This document shows, in pieces, positions 1 through 11,560 of a stretch of 40,000 bases of DNA. A program made the position numbers and the translations under genes. The DNA comes from Cryptococcus deneoformans JEC21. Lineage: Eukaryota; Basidiomycota; Tremellomycetes; Tremellales; Cryptococcaceae. How positions within the stretch are numbered: position 1 is the stretch's first letter; each line of letters begins with the position of its first letter. The DNA lies in contig NC_006679.1 in the NCBI RefSeq assembly GCF_000091045.1, forward strand, positions 243,941 to 283,940, in the 5' to 3' direction. The notes under the pieces were generated by a model. That model was not told where the DNA came from, made no database searches, and saw only the letters and a list, made by a program, of their open reading frames with translations.

Positions 1-669
1 CCGGAGTACTTGCAGCCATACCTTGAAAAGTTTCCTCTCCAGGCAGGCCCCTTGCTAACGTCTGTCAAGGACCTCTCTCTCTGTACGTCTCGTTATGTGG
101 CCATAAAAGGTGTATGCTGATTCAAGCGGCTTGTCTTATAGCTGTAGGATGGTGTGACTTGCGTATTGTGCCTCTGTCAGGAGATGCTTCGGACTGGGTA
201 GTCATGGTGGGCCACAAGCGAAAAGAAGTAAGCTCTTTCTGGACCCGATCTAGTTGAAGGCACAGCTCATGTCATAATGTAGGATCCTCTTCGAGCAGTG
301 TTGCCCTTACCGCTCCATACAACATCACTGCGTCCCTCAGTACTCAAAGCCATCTTTAAAGATCTCGCATCAATAGAAGTGGCTTCCCTGCCGGAACCTA
401 TATCGCCGTTTGCGCCTACCCTCGACGAACTGAGAGAACAGCTCGGTCAAACGCAAACATCAGACGACGCTGGGAAGTTGCAGGAGGAGCAGCAGGAGAG
501 TGAAAAGAAGGAAGAGAGTGAAAGGACGGAAGAAGGCAAGCCTGGAGAAGAGAGCGAAGAGTTTGACAGGGAGACGATTTACATGGCTATTGTGACTGGG
601 GACTCTACTGTGGTGTACTATAAGCTGTCCAAGGGGATCAAGAAGCCTGCAGACATCCCGGATGAGTAG
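1..669 (+). CDS. SEN15: tRNA-splicing endonuclease subunit Sen15-like (5' partial)
   Basis: Likely a structural, non-catalytic subunit of the nuclear tRNA-splicing endonuclease heterotetramer. The exons read 1-82, 142-227 and 283-669 in one continuous frame, joined by two GT-AG introns of 59 and 55 nt; the coding start lies before the window. The visible 184 residues contain a GWCDLRIV stretch, an acidic Glu-rich linker near the C-terminus and a closing block with TGDSTVVYYKLSKGI, which resembles the C-terminal strand region of Sen15 family proteins (known family pattern: a D-x-T-hydrophobic-Y-Y-x-L block followed by a basic, proline-containing tail). Translation ends at TAG 667-669. The Glu/Lys-rich linker (about 35 residues) is longer than I expect for yeast Sen15 and is probably disordered. 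The identity rests on recognition of this short block only; missing N-terminal sequence limits certainty. Confidence 0.66.
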
Positions 670-969
670 TCGTCCGAGTGTGCGATGGATATAGGGTAAG
701 AGCTGGGAGTGGAAAGATACAGAGATGATTGCCTGCAATGTTGTACAGTGTCTAGTAGATTTGCAGCATGTACCCATAGTCAGCATGATGTATGCATGCA
801 TTCAGCCGTTTCCGAGGATAGTCAAACATGCTGCACATGCACTCACGAACGGCATGTCGGTCGTGGCTACGCTGCGTGCTCGCTCGTCATTGGCAAGCAC
901 AATTCGTTTTATTTATCAGCAGCCTTTCACGACGTTTTCCGCATCCATCCCGCTCTCTTCCCCACCAGG

Positions 970-2630
970 ATGTCCGCCGCCACCACTCTCCCGCAGTGGC
1001 CGCCCGCCCTCGAAGACGACCAGCTCCAGTCGCTCACACTCCTCGCATCCGTATGGTCCCTCGCACACGGCTTCACGCTCCTCCCCCACGCCCCTGCACA
1101 CCCACCCACATCCACCATCCCCGCCCCCCTCTCGCTCCTCCCGACCCCCTTTCCCCGCCAACTGTACGACCTCGCTGTGTCCCTTCAGCCAGTCTACAAC
1201 GCCCTCTATGCCCGTATCGCCCTGGACTGGGAGTTTCTCGATCGGGTAATGGGCGGATCGGTCAGCAAGGTCGACGATTTCCAGGGCGAGCTTTGGAGAG
1301 GATGGAAGAGCGTGAGAGATCAGTTGGTGCAGAGGAAGCAGCTGGGACTGTTCAGGAGTGATTATCTCTTGCATGAGCAGGACGGAGGGCTGGGTATCAA
1401 GCAGGTTGAGTTCAATACTATCGCTGCCAGCTTTGGCGCTCTGAGCCAAAGAGCCGGTGAGCTGCACAAGTAGGTTATGCCATTCTTCATCTTCCATGAC
1501 CCGGCTGACAGACATACAAGGTACCTCGCCAAGGCTAGTCGCAACTATTATGACATTTCTCCTCAGCTCTCCAACCCCGCCAACTATCCTGCCAACGAAC
1601 CACTCAAAAAGTTGGCTACCGGTCTGGCTGCAGGATGGAAAGCCTTTGGCGATGAACAAGCTGTAGTGCTCTTCGTCGTTCAGGATGGAGAGCGGAACGT
1701 GTTTGACCAAACCTGGCTAGAGTTTGAGCTTTTGGAAACGTATGTCTTTTGCATCTTCTTCTTCATACACTGATTGCATGCTCTAACACTCTAAGCAGCC
1801 ATGGCATCCATTCTGTCCGTCGAACATTCTCTGAATTATCCACCCTCTCCCTCCCTTCCTCCTCCGATCTCATCCTTCCTCCTTCATCCCAGTCTTCCGA
1901 ACCCCTCCGCGTTGCTCTTATCTACTACCGCTCCGCCTACACCCCTACCGACTACCCCACCGAAAAAGAATGGACTACCCGCATCGTCCTCGAAAAGAGC
2001 ACGGCCATCAAATGCCCCAGTATGGCTCTCCAACTGGCCGGCGCAAAAAAGATCCAACAAGTCCTCACCGAAGACGGTGTTCTCGAAGATTTCCTCTTGG
2101 GTCCCGAACGACCTGATGTCGGGTTCGGCAAGGGAGCGGGTAGTTTGACAAAGAAGGATGTAGATGACCTCCGTTCTACGTGGATAGGTCTTTACCCGAT
2201 GGACAACTCCGCTCTAGGGCAAGAGGCGAACAAGCTCGCACGCCAAGAACCTGAGCGGTTCGTCCTCAAACCCCAACGGGAAGGCGGTGGAAACAACATT
2301 TACCGCGAATCTATCCCGCCCTTCCTCGAGTCCCTCGCTGCCACCCCCGTTATGGAAGGCGAACCAGACAAGAAGGAAGGTTATATTCTCATGGAGCTCA
2401 TCCAGCCTCCTGAAAAGTTGGAGAACTGGCTCGTCAGAGGAGGGGAAGGGAAACCCAGAAAGGGAGAGGTGGTCAGTGAGTTGGGAGTGTATGGTGTAAC
2501 GCTCTTTGGTGGAGAGGAGACGCTTAATGAGCGGGCGGGAACGTTGTTGAGGACCAAGGGAAGGGAAAGTGATGAAGGAGGTGTGGCTATTGGTATTAGC
2601 TCCATTGACAGTCCTTTGCTTGTGGATTAG
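970..2630 (+). CDS. GSH2: Glutathione synthetase (eukaryotic type)
   Basis: Second enzyme of glutathione synthesis: joins gamma-glutamylcysteine and glycine with ATP in the cytosol. Three exons (970-1469, 1521-1739, 1799-2630) give 516 residues, close to the usual 470-500. The first ATG of the frame that begins the conserved sequence (MSAATTLPQW) is at 970. Family marks that are visible: HEQDGGLGIKQVEFNTIAASFGAL near residue 135-160 (substrate site), THGIHSVRRTF near 240 (the permuted substrate domain), the ATP-grasp glycine loop KPQREGGGNN at 397-406, YILMELIQP from 435, and the C-terminal GVAIGISSIDSPLLVD, equivalent to the Gly-rich alanine/glycine loop and terminus of eukaryotic enzymes. 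Both introns are canonical and phase-consistent. It sits alone between SEN15-like and PDS5 on the same strand with its own leader of about 300 bp. The identification is secure. Confidence 0.95.
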
Positions 2631-3013
2631 AAGTTGTAGATAAAAATATGGGATTTTGCTATATGCATACGCGAATTGCTGCTTCCGTGTCCGACGTGAG
2701 GTGCTGTTCTGGCTTGTTGTTGCTCGCTGCGGTCCTGTGGAACTTTGCAGGCAGCGTTTGGAGCCTCTCATTATTGCGCGAAGAAACAAAATGACAATGA
2801 TGGTGAGAGGCTTGTTCTTTGCTCCAAAGAGATTATTAAATGGCGGTAGAAGAGATGTAGTCACGTGACTCGAAGCGCGACGCGTTCGAAGATTGAGAGA
2901 GGCGGCGGCAGTTGAGTCACCCGTCAAACGCTTCTCATCATCTCCATCCTTCATCCGTCTTCTTATCGGCCTTTGCTCTTCCTCTCTGGCATCGGCTCAG
3001 CAGATCTTTCACG
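2631..3013. other. Intergenic region GSH2-PDS5
   Basis: This holds the 3' end of GSH2 and the PDS5 promoter. No gene was seen. A palindromic E-box is the only clear element, and the 5' leader before PDS5 is CT-rich. Confidence 0.6.
2860..2869. promoter_or_regulatory. Palindromic E-box GTCACGTGAC upstream of PDS5
   Basis: A perfect 10-bp palindrome with core CACGTG lies about 145 bp before the PDS5 start codon. In fungi such sites are bound by bHLH factors of the Cbf1/Pho4 type (family knowledge). Function here is inferred from position only. The identical 10-mer recurs at 33046-33055. Confidence 0.4.
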
Positions 3014-6000
3014 ATGGCGCCACGGACCTCTTTGGCAAAATTGGACTTCAAGGAGCCCCTCCTACAGCAGGGCAAACGCGAAACGTCAGACGCGCTTCTC
3101 AAGAGATTAAAGGTCCGTGAAATCGCGTCTTACGCGTCAGCTTGTGCACAGCGTGCTGATACCAACGGGTGGTCTATAGACTCTGAGACAAAAGCTGGCT
3201 GCGTTGGAGCAAGATATGACTGACACCAAGTCTTTGGATCCTATCCGAAAGCCACTGATTCAGCAGACATTGCTACATCATAAAGAGTACGTGCTGTCTT
3301 GGAAGGATGACGATATCAATATACTGGGCGTGCTGATATGTCGATAGCCGTGGAGTCAAAGCTTATACTGCTTGTTGCTTGGCTGACCTCTTGAGGCTGT
3401 ACGCACCAGATGCACCTTACAGTGATGTTCAATTGCGAGTAAGTCGCACAAGTCTATGCCATGGCAGGTAGCAGCTGGTTGACTAACGACTTTGTCATTC
3501 TTTAGGACATCTTTCAATTTTTTCTCACTCAACTTCAAGTAAACTTACGTCCCTCTACATCTGCACCTCAGAACCGCCCTCAAGCCAAATCAAAAGCCAC
3601 CGATGCATCGCAAACCACCCTCATGCAAAGAATAACGGATATCCCTTATTACACGGATTATTATTACCTCATCGAAAGCCTCGCCACGATCAAGAGTATT
3701 GTCTTGATTTGTGATGTGCCTGGGTCTGAAGATCTGATGGATGGATACTTCAATGGGTTCATGGAGATCGCAAGGCCTGACATGAACAAGACTTTGATGA
3801 GATACATGAGAGACGTTTTGGTCGCTATTATCGAGGAGGCGAGCTCTTTACCGGCTGGAGTGATGGACTGCATCATCGGCCAGTTTGAGATGTATGCTTC
3901 GGTGAGTATCTCTCGTGAAGACTGTGACTGTTTGGCTGACTCAATGGCTAGAAACCCGAGACGCCATCTTTCCAGCTCACAGTCGATGTTTGCAACGAGG
4001 TTGCTGACAAGCTAAAGAGACCTTTTTATGCTGTACGTGATAATGTGGTTATCATCACTGGTCTCGCTGACGTTGTACTAGCACTTTTCCGAAATTCAAC
4101 TAGCTCATGGCCGCGATCCATCTCCTAATGATCTCAAGATCCTTTCCCAATCACACGATCTTCTTCTGACCATCAACCGTTTCTGTCCCGACACTCTTCT
4201 CAACACCGTACCCCTTTTAGAAGAAAATCTCAAGGCAGCGGATGAGATTCCACTCCGACAACTATCTACTCGCACCCTTGGCCATCTCTTCGCCCAGCGT
4301 GCAGGGTCGGATGATCCCGCAAAGCGCTATCCTTCAACCTGGCGAGCATGGTTGCTCAAGAAAACGGACAAGGCGGTGCAGGTCAGATTATCATGGGTGG
4401 AAACCACTCAACAGATTTTAGTAGCCCATCCCGAGGTTAGAAGAGAGCTCGAAGGTATGTATCTCACGTTTTCGGATCGAGTTTATCAAGCTCACTGCAG
4501 TTCAGACGCCATGGTGGGACGTTTTGAGGATCCTGATGAAAAGGTTCGCGTAGCAATTTGCAAGGTGATTGGATCCCTCGATTATGAAACAGCTCTTCAT
4601 CATGTTCGGGCAAAGACGCTGCAGGTGGCTGGAGGTCGTATGCTTGACAAGAAGGTGAGTAAACTCTACAAGAAAAAAAAAATACATAGTAACGTTCGTT
4701 TAGTCGGCAGTGCGGGCAGAGGCGGCTAATGCCTTGGCAAAGCTGTACGAACTTGCCTATTCCGAGATGTGTGTTAAAATCATGACAGTGGCAAACGAAA
4801 TGTCGCGCTAACAATCAATCAAGTGAGGCGAATAATTCCGAGGTTGTTGACCAGTTCGCCTGGATCCCTCAAGCGATGATAGCTGCTTTGTTCAGAGGCG
4901 AGGCTACAAACGAGATGCGGTAAGTTCATTGAACATCTTCCCTAACATTTCCGGCACTCATCTATCAACAGCATCCAGATCTCCACGATTTTCAAAACTT
5001 CTATCATCCCTTTGCCCCAAGATGCCGAAGAAGAGCAAGCCTGGGTTGACCGTCTGCTACTAATATCTATGCATCTGGACGAAGATGGGATGACGGGTTT
5101 GAAGAGGATGACGAATTTGATTGGCTATGCCCAAGGAAACTGGCCATTCTCGGCCTTTGCTGGACTCCTAGAAAGTTACGGAGTAAGTGAAGGATTCTTG
5201 TCTCGAGGCAACCTCGAAAGAGACTAATAAACATCTAGGGAGGGGAGAACGAGCAAAGTGAACAGATCAAGGGTCCTCTTAATTTCTGCATCAACATGAT
5301 TGCCCGTATGCTATCTCTGCCAATTACTCAATACACCTGCTTACGTCTCGACAGGGACAGTTTATGGCGAGCCAGAAAAGGCAAAGAAGGACCTTTTATC
5401 ATTCGCGGACATCAGTGAGCCTAGGCTCTACAAACTATACAAGACTTGTGTCGATATTACTTCAAGTCTTTCAGCTATTGTCAAAGCCCGCGTAAATGTC
5501 TCTCATCACGCGCCAAAGATATACAGCTGATATCGAAACTAGAATGAATTCCTGCGCCGAGTTCACCAATCACACGAGGATCTTCTTCCCACCTTGACCG
5601 CTCTGGTTGATATGTCCGCTTGGAACGTCCTCAACCACTCTTCTATTCCACCTCTGATCAGGCGTCTCCAAAGAGCTGATTCTGAGGACATTGCTTCCGC
5701 CGCTGCACAATTCTTGGGGCTTATGGCGAAGGAAGGACCGCCAATGTACAAGAGTCACGTGCAAAAATTAGTAGCAGCTGTCGCGGACAAGAAGAATGAC
5801 AGACTCGTGGAAATTGGCTTCCAAGGTTTGGCAGCAGTCTGCAAAATATACCCAGAGGTTGCCCCAACTGACAGGTGGGTGCCGATAATGAAGCCACAAA
5901 CCATGTGCTAACGATTATCAGCCGAACGATCGAGAGGGCTATCAATGTCGCGCAAGAAGGGACGCCACGACAAGCCAAATTTGCGACTCGCTTCCTTGCC

Positions 6001-8028
6001 CGATCCAAAGATGCTGCATCTCACTGTTCCAAGCTTATCGATGTAAGCTTGTCAATCTTCGTGGAAGGGGGAGGCACTAACACAACTGCAGGCCATTCTC
6101 AAGTCCGTGTCTAAGGAAGTCGATGGAGAAAGGCAATTGACCTTACTTACGGCGCTTTCAGAACTCGCCAGGTCTGCACCCAAGACCTTTGAGCGCAAGA
6201 GTACAGAGATTATCAAATACGTGATGAATGAAGTTCTTCTCAAGACCTCGCCTTCTCAAGAAGTAAGCTGAATTTTTTCACGGTGACAAATAATTACTAA
6301 ATGCTATCTTCGATAGGTGGATGGAGACGAATGGGTCCCCCTTGAGACTCTCGAACCTTTAGACCACGCGAAAACTATCGCTCTTCGAGTTTGTACTCAC
6401 TGGAGTCTTGCTTTTGCTCGTGATGAGGATGCTTCTGCGTTGATTCGCCCCACTTTAACCTTGTTGTCGGCAGTACTGAGCAATGACGGTATGATCAATG
6501 AAAATACTCGAGAGGGGTAGGTGACGTTAATTGATGTTTGAACGTTTGCTGACAACGAGCAAGTGGGCCGGCGAGATGTCATATGCGACTTCGTGCATCA
6601 TTATGTCTTTTGAAGTTGGCGCATGTCAAGACTTTTGACAAAATAGTCAGCCAGCCGACGACCTTTGAACTGGTTGGCGGCACTGTCCAGGTGAGTCATA
6701 ACCCTGCGATGTGGAGCGGTGTCAGTTCTAAACAATCATGCCTAGGATCCATGCTACATGGTTAGACACTTGTGGCTGAAGAAACTTCAGGCAGTCTTGT
6801 TGCCTCAAAGGTTATTGCCCAGATGGAATTTGATGCCTGCTTTAGCTGCCATGGATCCTGATCAGGACAATGTCTCTCTCGTGAGTCGTAAATAGTCAAG
6901 CTTCGAAGCAATAGAGAACTGACTCGGGCATAGGCAAAGAAGATTCTGTCAGCTATTCCTGCATCTTGCGCTCGCTTGTCATCAGGTGAATACCATCTTC
7001 CGTTAACCAGTCCGTGACTAATTGCAGTTGCAGCCGAACGCATTGAACGGATTGAAATGCCTTTCGCTCGTTTACTCCACCTTTTGACTCACCATCCCGA
7101 CTTTGAATGGCATGAGCCTGGAGAAAATGAGGAAGACGAGAAGAATAAAGAAGGGATTACCAGTATGCAGAATTTGAAGGACATAGCGAGGTGAGTATTG
7201 ATATATCACGCCTTTTTGGTTTGGGGTAGTCCTATATTCACATTGCCATCCAGGTTCATCGAGTTGTACTTGGACTGTTTGGCACATCGCGACAACGTCG
7301 GATTACTGTTTGCTATCGCTGGACACCTTAAGGCTGTACGAGATAGGTTTTCCGACAACAATAAGGTATGCCCAATATATTACTTCAACAAGCTTTTCCG
7401 CTTAATCCTCTTGATCAGCCTCTCTACTCTCTTTCCGAGCTTGCTCAAATTATAATCCGTAATCGCGCTGAGAAACATGGTTGGTCTGTTCCCGTTTACC
7501 CTGGAAAGATTTCAATGCCTCGGGACATCTTCCACAATGCCGAAACTCCAGAGGAGAGGACAAAGGTGCTGAGAACGCAATATCTAAGTGAAGAAGTCAG
7601 AGGTTGGGCCCGAGGATTGGGCAGGCGAGCAGTGGCTGTACCTAGTGTAGTAAGCACTGTAGCTGGTCTGTAGGCGACATCATGCTGACATGACATAGCG
7701 ACGAGTAACTGAGAACAATAGCTCACCTCGCAAGCGTACTAAGTCTTCCACGAAGGCCTCTCGCAAAAAAAGACGTCAGTCCGAGACATCTGATGAAGAT
7801 TCTGATGCATCCTCGAGCGAGTCCGAGGTAGAGTCTGAGATTGAAGTAGAAGATGAGCCGGAGCAAGATGGAGAGGAAGAAACTGTCCTTGGGCGAGGCG
7901 GTAAGCGTGGTGCCAAGACTAAGGCGAACCGTGCTGTAGGGAAGAAAGCTCGAAGAGAAAAAGCAGAAAAGAAGAAGAAGGATGAGGAGATGGATGTGGA
8001 TGAGGGTGAAAGTGAAGCCTCAGAGTAA
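3014..8028 (+). CDS. PDS5: Sister chromatid cohesion protein Pds5
   Basis: HEAT-repeat regulator that binds cohesin's kleisin and controls loading, release and maintenance of cohesion in the nucleus. I infer 23 exons: 3014-3112, 3195-3286, 3348-3438, 3506-3901, 3952-4032, 4082-4454, 4506-4654, 4704-4768, 4824-4919, 4972-5182, 5239-5305, 5355-5491, 5543-5874, 5922-6042, 6092-6262, 6317-6516, 6564-6690, 6746-6880, 6934-6985, 7028-7190, 7254-7365, 7419-7649, 7699-8028. They give 1276 residues with all phases consistent. Family marks: CCLADLLRLYAPDAPY near residue 55-70, TDYYYLIESLATIKSIVL near 135, EDAMVGRFEDPDEKVR at about 377-392, DIFHNAETPEERTKVLRTQYL in the helical C-terminal part. The last ~110 residues are an alternating acidic and Lys/Arg tail, as in other Pds5 proteins. 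Intron 19 (6986-7027) is only 42 nt and could instead end at 7033. Identification secure; individual small exons less so. Confidence 0.93.
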
Positions 8029-8198
8029 TTTCCTTCCGGAAAGGTATACATCAAGTAGCTTTCGCGCTTTCGTTTTGTCTGGATACTTCCTAATTAGTTT
8101 ATATATTTCCTCGGGCTTGCCGAAATGCTGATAATTGGGATTTTATGAATGTATATTAAATTATCATACATATGCTGCTTTGCCCGCATTTCTTCATA

Positions 8199-9215
8199 TC
8201 ATGTGAAGTACGGTGACATTTCGTCTTCTTCGTCAATATGTCCCAGACCTGGGCCTGTTCTTTCTAATTGTTGAGAAAGTACCTCGTCGTGTTCATCCTC
8301 GGTGTCTATGGGTAATATCAATCGAAAACTATTGCCTATCAGTCCCTTACTCAATAGGGGGCGAATTCAGATACTCACGCATCTTTCTCATTAGAGTAAA
8401 ACCGATGTAACCGCTTCTCTCTCAAGAACCCCAGCTTGTCATATAGTGCTAAACTCGTCTCGTTATCATACTCTGTTTCAAGCATGACTTGCTTGGCCCC
8501 CCGCTTCGCCATTTCCTCTACCGCTATTTCCACAAGCCTCCTTCCTATACCTCGTCTTCTATAATCCTTTGCGACGCTAAGCATGCCGATATAGCCCCTG
8601 TTGGTGCCTCGATGCATGTCCTGTTTACATATTATGGTCGCTATTGCTCTGGTAGAGGTTGGGGAAGGGAAGACCAGAAATGTTAGATGCGGCCTTCGAA
8701 AAGGTCAGCTGCTATTTGATCGTCATGATCTACTGCGATACACGTACCAATCGAACAAGAAATATCGATAGGTATAGACTGAATCATGAGCTTTAGCTAG
8801 AACAGACCAAACGTACCATTATATCTACACTTTGTCAGTTATATGCCTCGAAAGGAAGACAGCACGGGATGGCTTACGGTTCGGACAATTCTTCCTCTAC
8901 GAGTTTCATTATGTTCTCTAGATCCTTCTCTTCTCCACGAAATGTTCTATAAAACAGCTTTTCCCCCTTACCATCTTTGATAGTTTCGGTAGGAAGTTCA
9001 GGTACCTCGCGTTCTTTTCCCTTTGGTTGGGATGGAACGGACCTAGACTGACTGGGCTCTTTGGTTACTGAGTTGGCGGAAGCGGGGCTACCAGGACGAG
9101 GGGGTATGGGAGGTGGAGGTTCTATATCCCGAGGTGCCAGTGATGGAGCATGAGACGTCGAAGATGCCCCTCGAGTATTTTGGAGAGATTCTATCCCATG
9201 GGTAGCTGAAATCAT
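8199..9215 (-). CDS. MAK3: N-alpha-acetyltransferase NatC catalytic subunit (Naa30/Mak3)
   Basis: GNAT-fold enzyme that, in the NatC complex on ribosomes, acetylates N-termini starting Met-hydrophobic. Five exons on the minus strand: 9215-8878, 8824-8817, 8778-8748, 8693-8379, 8328-8199, giving 273 residues. Residues 1-90 are a Pro/Ser-rich extension absent from yeast Mak3. The catalytic domain starts with FYRTFRGEEKD and contains the very conserved SEPYNVYTYRYF block, the acetyl-CoA loop RRRGIG at 171-176 (R-x-x-G-x-G/A), VMLETEYDNETSLALYDKLGF and RLHRFY, all typical of Naa30. The second exon is only 8 nt (8817-8824) and is needed to restore PYNV. The C-terminal ~40 residues are acidic. The neighbour PDS5 converges on it (170 bp apart), and ARP6 diverges from it. 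The start at 9215 is the first ATG of the open frame. Confidence 0.9.
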
Positions 9216-9594
9216 CTTTAAGGCTTTTTAGTTTTGACGAGCCAGTTTGAGGTCGAACTTGTCATGCTGTCAATAGGACCGACCAATGGATTTGTTGTTG
9301 TTCTTCAAGCCAATGCCCATTGTCGACACAACAGGTCAGGGACTTCATGTACACACTGAGATCGGGACAAAGACGTGGTTAGCCAACAGACAACTGCAAA
9401 CAACGCGGATATTAGCCGAAACGTTAATAGTCGGCTATTCGCCGAAGGTAATTATAAATTAACTAATACGCTCTGCATACGATGAGGTCAAGAAGACGAT
9501 AGACGACATTTTGATCTGTAGATTGTTTACAACTTTCAACTCATAGTTTACACGCATCTGACAACCCAGTACTGTGGCCCTGGCCTTCACAATA
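9216..9594. promoter_or_regulatory. Divergent promoter NAA30/ARP6
   Basis: A 379-bp non-coding gap between two divergent starts. It contains an inverted repeat TAGCCGA (9413-9419) / TCGGCTA (9431-9437), followed at once by a third, overlapping-type copy TTCGCCGAA, then an AT-rich stretch (9449-9470). I see no gene here. Confidence 0.45.
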
Positions 9595-11560
9595 ATGGCC
9601 ACACCTCCGGTCCTTATAATAGACAATGGGGCTTACGAGATCAAAGCGGGTATATCGGGAGTCGATTGGGAGCCAAGGTGCGTAAACTGTCTTTCAGGAC
9701 TTTTGATGGCGACTGAACTGAGCTGATTGTATTGTAGAGTATTGCCCAATTCCATAGCTAGATCGAGGACTGAGAAGAGGGTTTATGTAGGGGATGAGAT
9801 TGATAACTGTAAAGATCTTTCTGGTATCGTCTATAGACGGCCGTTTGAAAAGGCGCGTACACAGTTAACTGGTGGCCAAATGAGATTGAGGAACTAACGC
9901 TATTTGAAGGGAATGTTAGTAAACTGGGATGCTGAGAGAATAATATGGGATCGATTATTTTCACCCTCTGTGTTAAACGTACCCTACATTATTGGTTAAA
10001 CAATTGTCACGCTGATTGAAAACAATTAGATTAACCCTACTGAAACTTCCTTATTGGTCACTGAGCCCTATTTCAACCTCCCCAACATAGCAGAAACGTA
10101 CGACCAGATGATCTTCGAGGAATTTGAGTTTCAGAGCTATTTCAGATGTGCCCGTGAGTTGTAAGGCGTGTCTGCCTGGAGTAACGCTGATACCCTCGTC
10201 AAGCTGCTGCTCTGATACCGTATGGTGGATTATATGAGTCTGATCAAGGCATTCCTCCTCAATGTACAATTGTAATCGATATGGGTTATTCATATACACA
10301 CGTCGTACCTATACGTGACGGTCAGATCGTCTGGGAACACGTTAAGCGGTACGTTTCGCTCGTATACAAGCAGGCTCCAATAAAACTGACTAGCCGTTTT
10401 TATTAGAATTGATGTCGGGGGCAAGCTCTTAACAAACCATCTCAAACATCTCATATCCTTCAGACAGTGGAACATGATTGACCAGACTCATGTCGTCAAT
10501 TCTGTAAGAGAAGCATGCGGTTATGTGAGCTTGAATTGGAAAGGTGACCTTGAGACCTGCAAGTATGTCCATCCTGCTTTTTTTCTACGTTGTTTGAGCT
10601 GACAGATAACGTAGAGCGAAACCGAGGAAGAACCCAATTATTCAGGAATATGTCCTCCCTGACTTTTCAGCCAACTCGACTTCACGTACGGGTTATATCC
10701 GATCTGGGCCCAATGCTGCTCCACCAGAGGAGACAAACGGCACAGGAGAGGTGAACGGTAAACAAAAGCCAGAGGAGGAGGAGCAGGTGCTTTGGATGGG
10801 GAATGAACGATTCGCCGGCCCGGAACTCCTATTCCATCCCTCAGACATTGGTATGTGGTTACAACCGAAATGTAATGCTATGAAACTGACCGTAAGATGC
10901 AGGACTAAAGCAAACTGGCTTGCCAGAAACAATAGCATATGTAATCTCACAAATGCCTGAAGAGTTAAGAGGCATGTTCTGGGCTCATATTGGAATAATT
11001 GGCGGTTTGGGTAACATCGAGAATTTGGGAGAACGATTGTGAGCGAAATAAACGGACTGATAACTTTCGAATCTAATGAATGCGCAGAGAGCGAGATTTA
11101 CAGGCTCTTTGCCCTGTCGAGTACGAGATCGGTATCTATGAAGCATTTGAGTATGTTTTTTTTTCTTTTTCGTCTCCTTCCTACAATTGCCCCCTCTAAC
11201 TTTTTTTCCATCAGTCCCGCAAGTCTGGCGTACACTTCCGCTACAGCTTTGACTTCATCAGAAGTCTACATGTCAACTTATCCAGTAACTCGAACGGAGT
11301 ATTTTGAACAGGGCTCTTCCCTCTGCAGACGGAAATTCGGGTCGTTCGGTGCTCCGGCTTACAACATTGATCCACCTGGTTTCTCCTCAGGAGTCGATGC
11401 CAGAACTGAAGTCAGCGATGACGAGATGGAGATGAGATATGCTATGGGTCTGGAAAGTAAGAAAGGCGGGAAGGGGAAGAGAAGAAAGGAAGAAGAAGAG
11501 GTGACAAGTGGGAACTGGGGCGGCAGGAGACGGAGAACGACGGGTCTCGGGGGGTTTTAG
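9595..11560 (+). CDS. ARP6: Actin-related protein Arp6 (SWR1 complex)
   Basis: Nuclear actin-related protein that, in the SWR1/SRCAP remodeller, helps exchange H2A for H2A.Z. Ten exons (9595-9677, 9738-9852, 9910-9978, 10030-10153, 10204-10348, 10407-10562, 10615-10850, 10903-11038, 11088-11150, 11215-11560) encode 490 residues; yeast and human Arp6 are about 400-440. Marks: [13 protein letters not shown] at the N-terminus (actin phosphate-1 loop), [38 protein letters not shown] (phosphate-2), INVGGKLL-type [37 protein letters not shown]. These distinguish Arp6 from Arp5 and actin. Intron 2 (9853-9909) starts with GC rather than GT; no GT alternative keeps the conserved FEKGMLVNW frame. After the Arp6 fold there is a ~70-residue tail with a Lys/Glu stretch and an Arg/Gly-rich end ([13 protein letters not shown]). 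Confidence 0.93.
9853..9909 (+). other. ARP6: GC-AG intron in ARP6
   Basis: The donor reads AAG|GCGCGT and the acceptor TTTGAAG|GGA, with a CTAAC branch sequence at about 9894. Joining at these sites gives [11 protein letters not shown], which matches the Arp6 family; no GT donor nearby preserves the frame. Confidence 0.7.

Noticed and set aside
709..1473. 254-codon frame starting upstream of glutathione synthetase
   Set aside because: Only residues from ATG 970 match the family; the upstream part is the intergenic leader and is Cys-rich without a motif.
4455..4500. 46-nt intron in PDS5 ending at CTGCAG
   Set aside because: It breaks the frame; ending at 4505 gives 51 nt and restores LEDAMVGRFEDPDEKVR.
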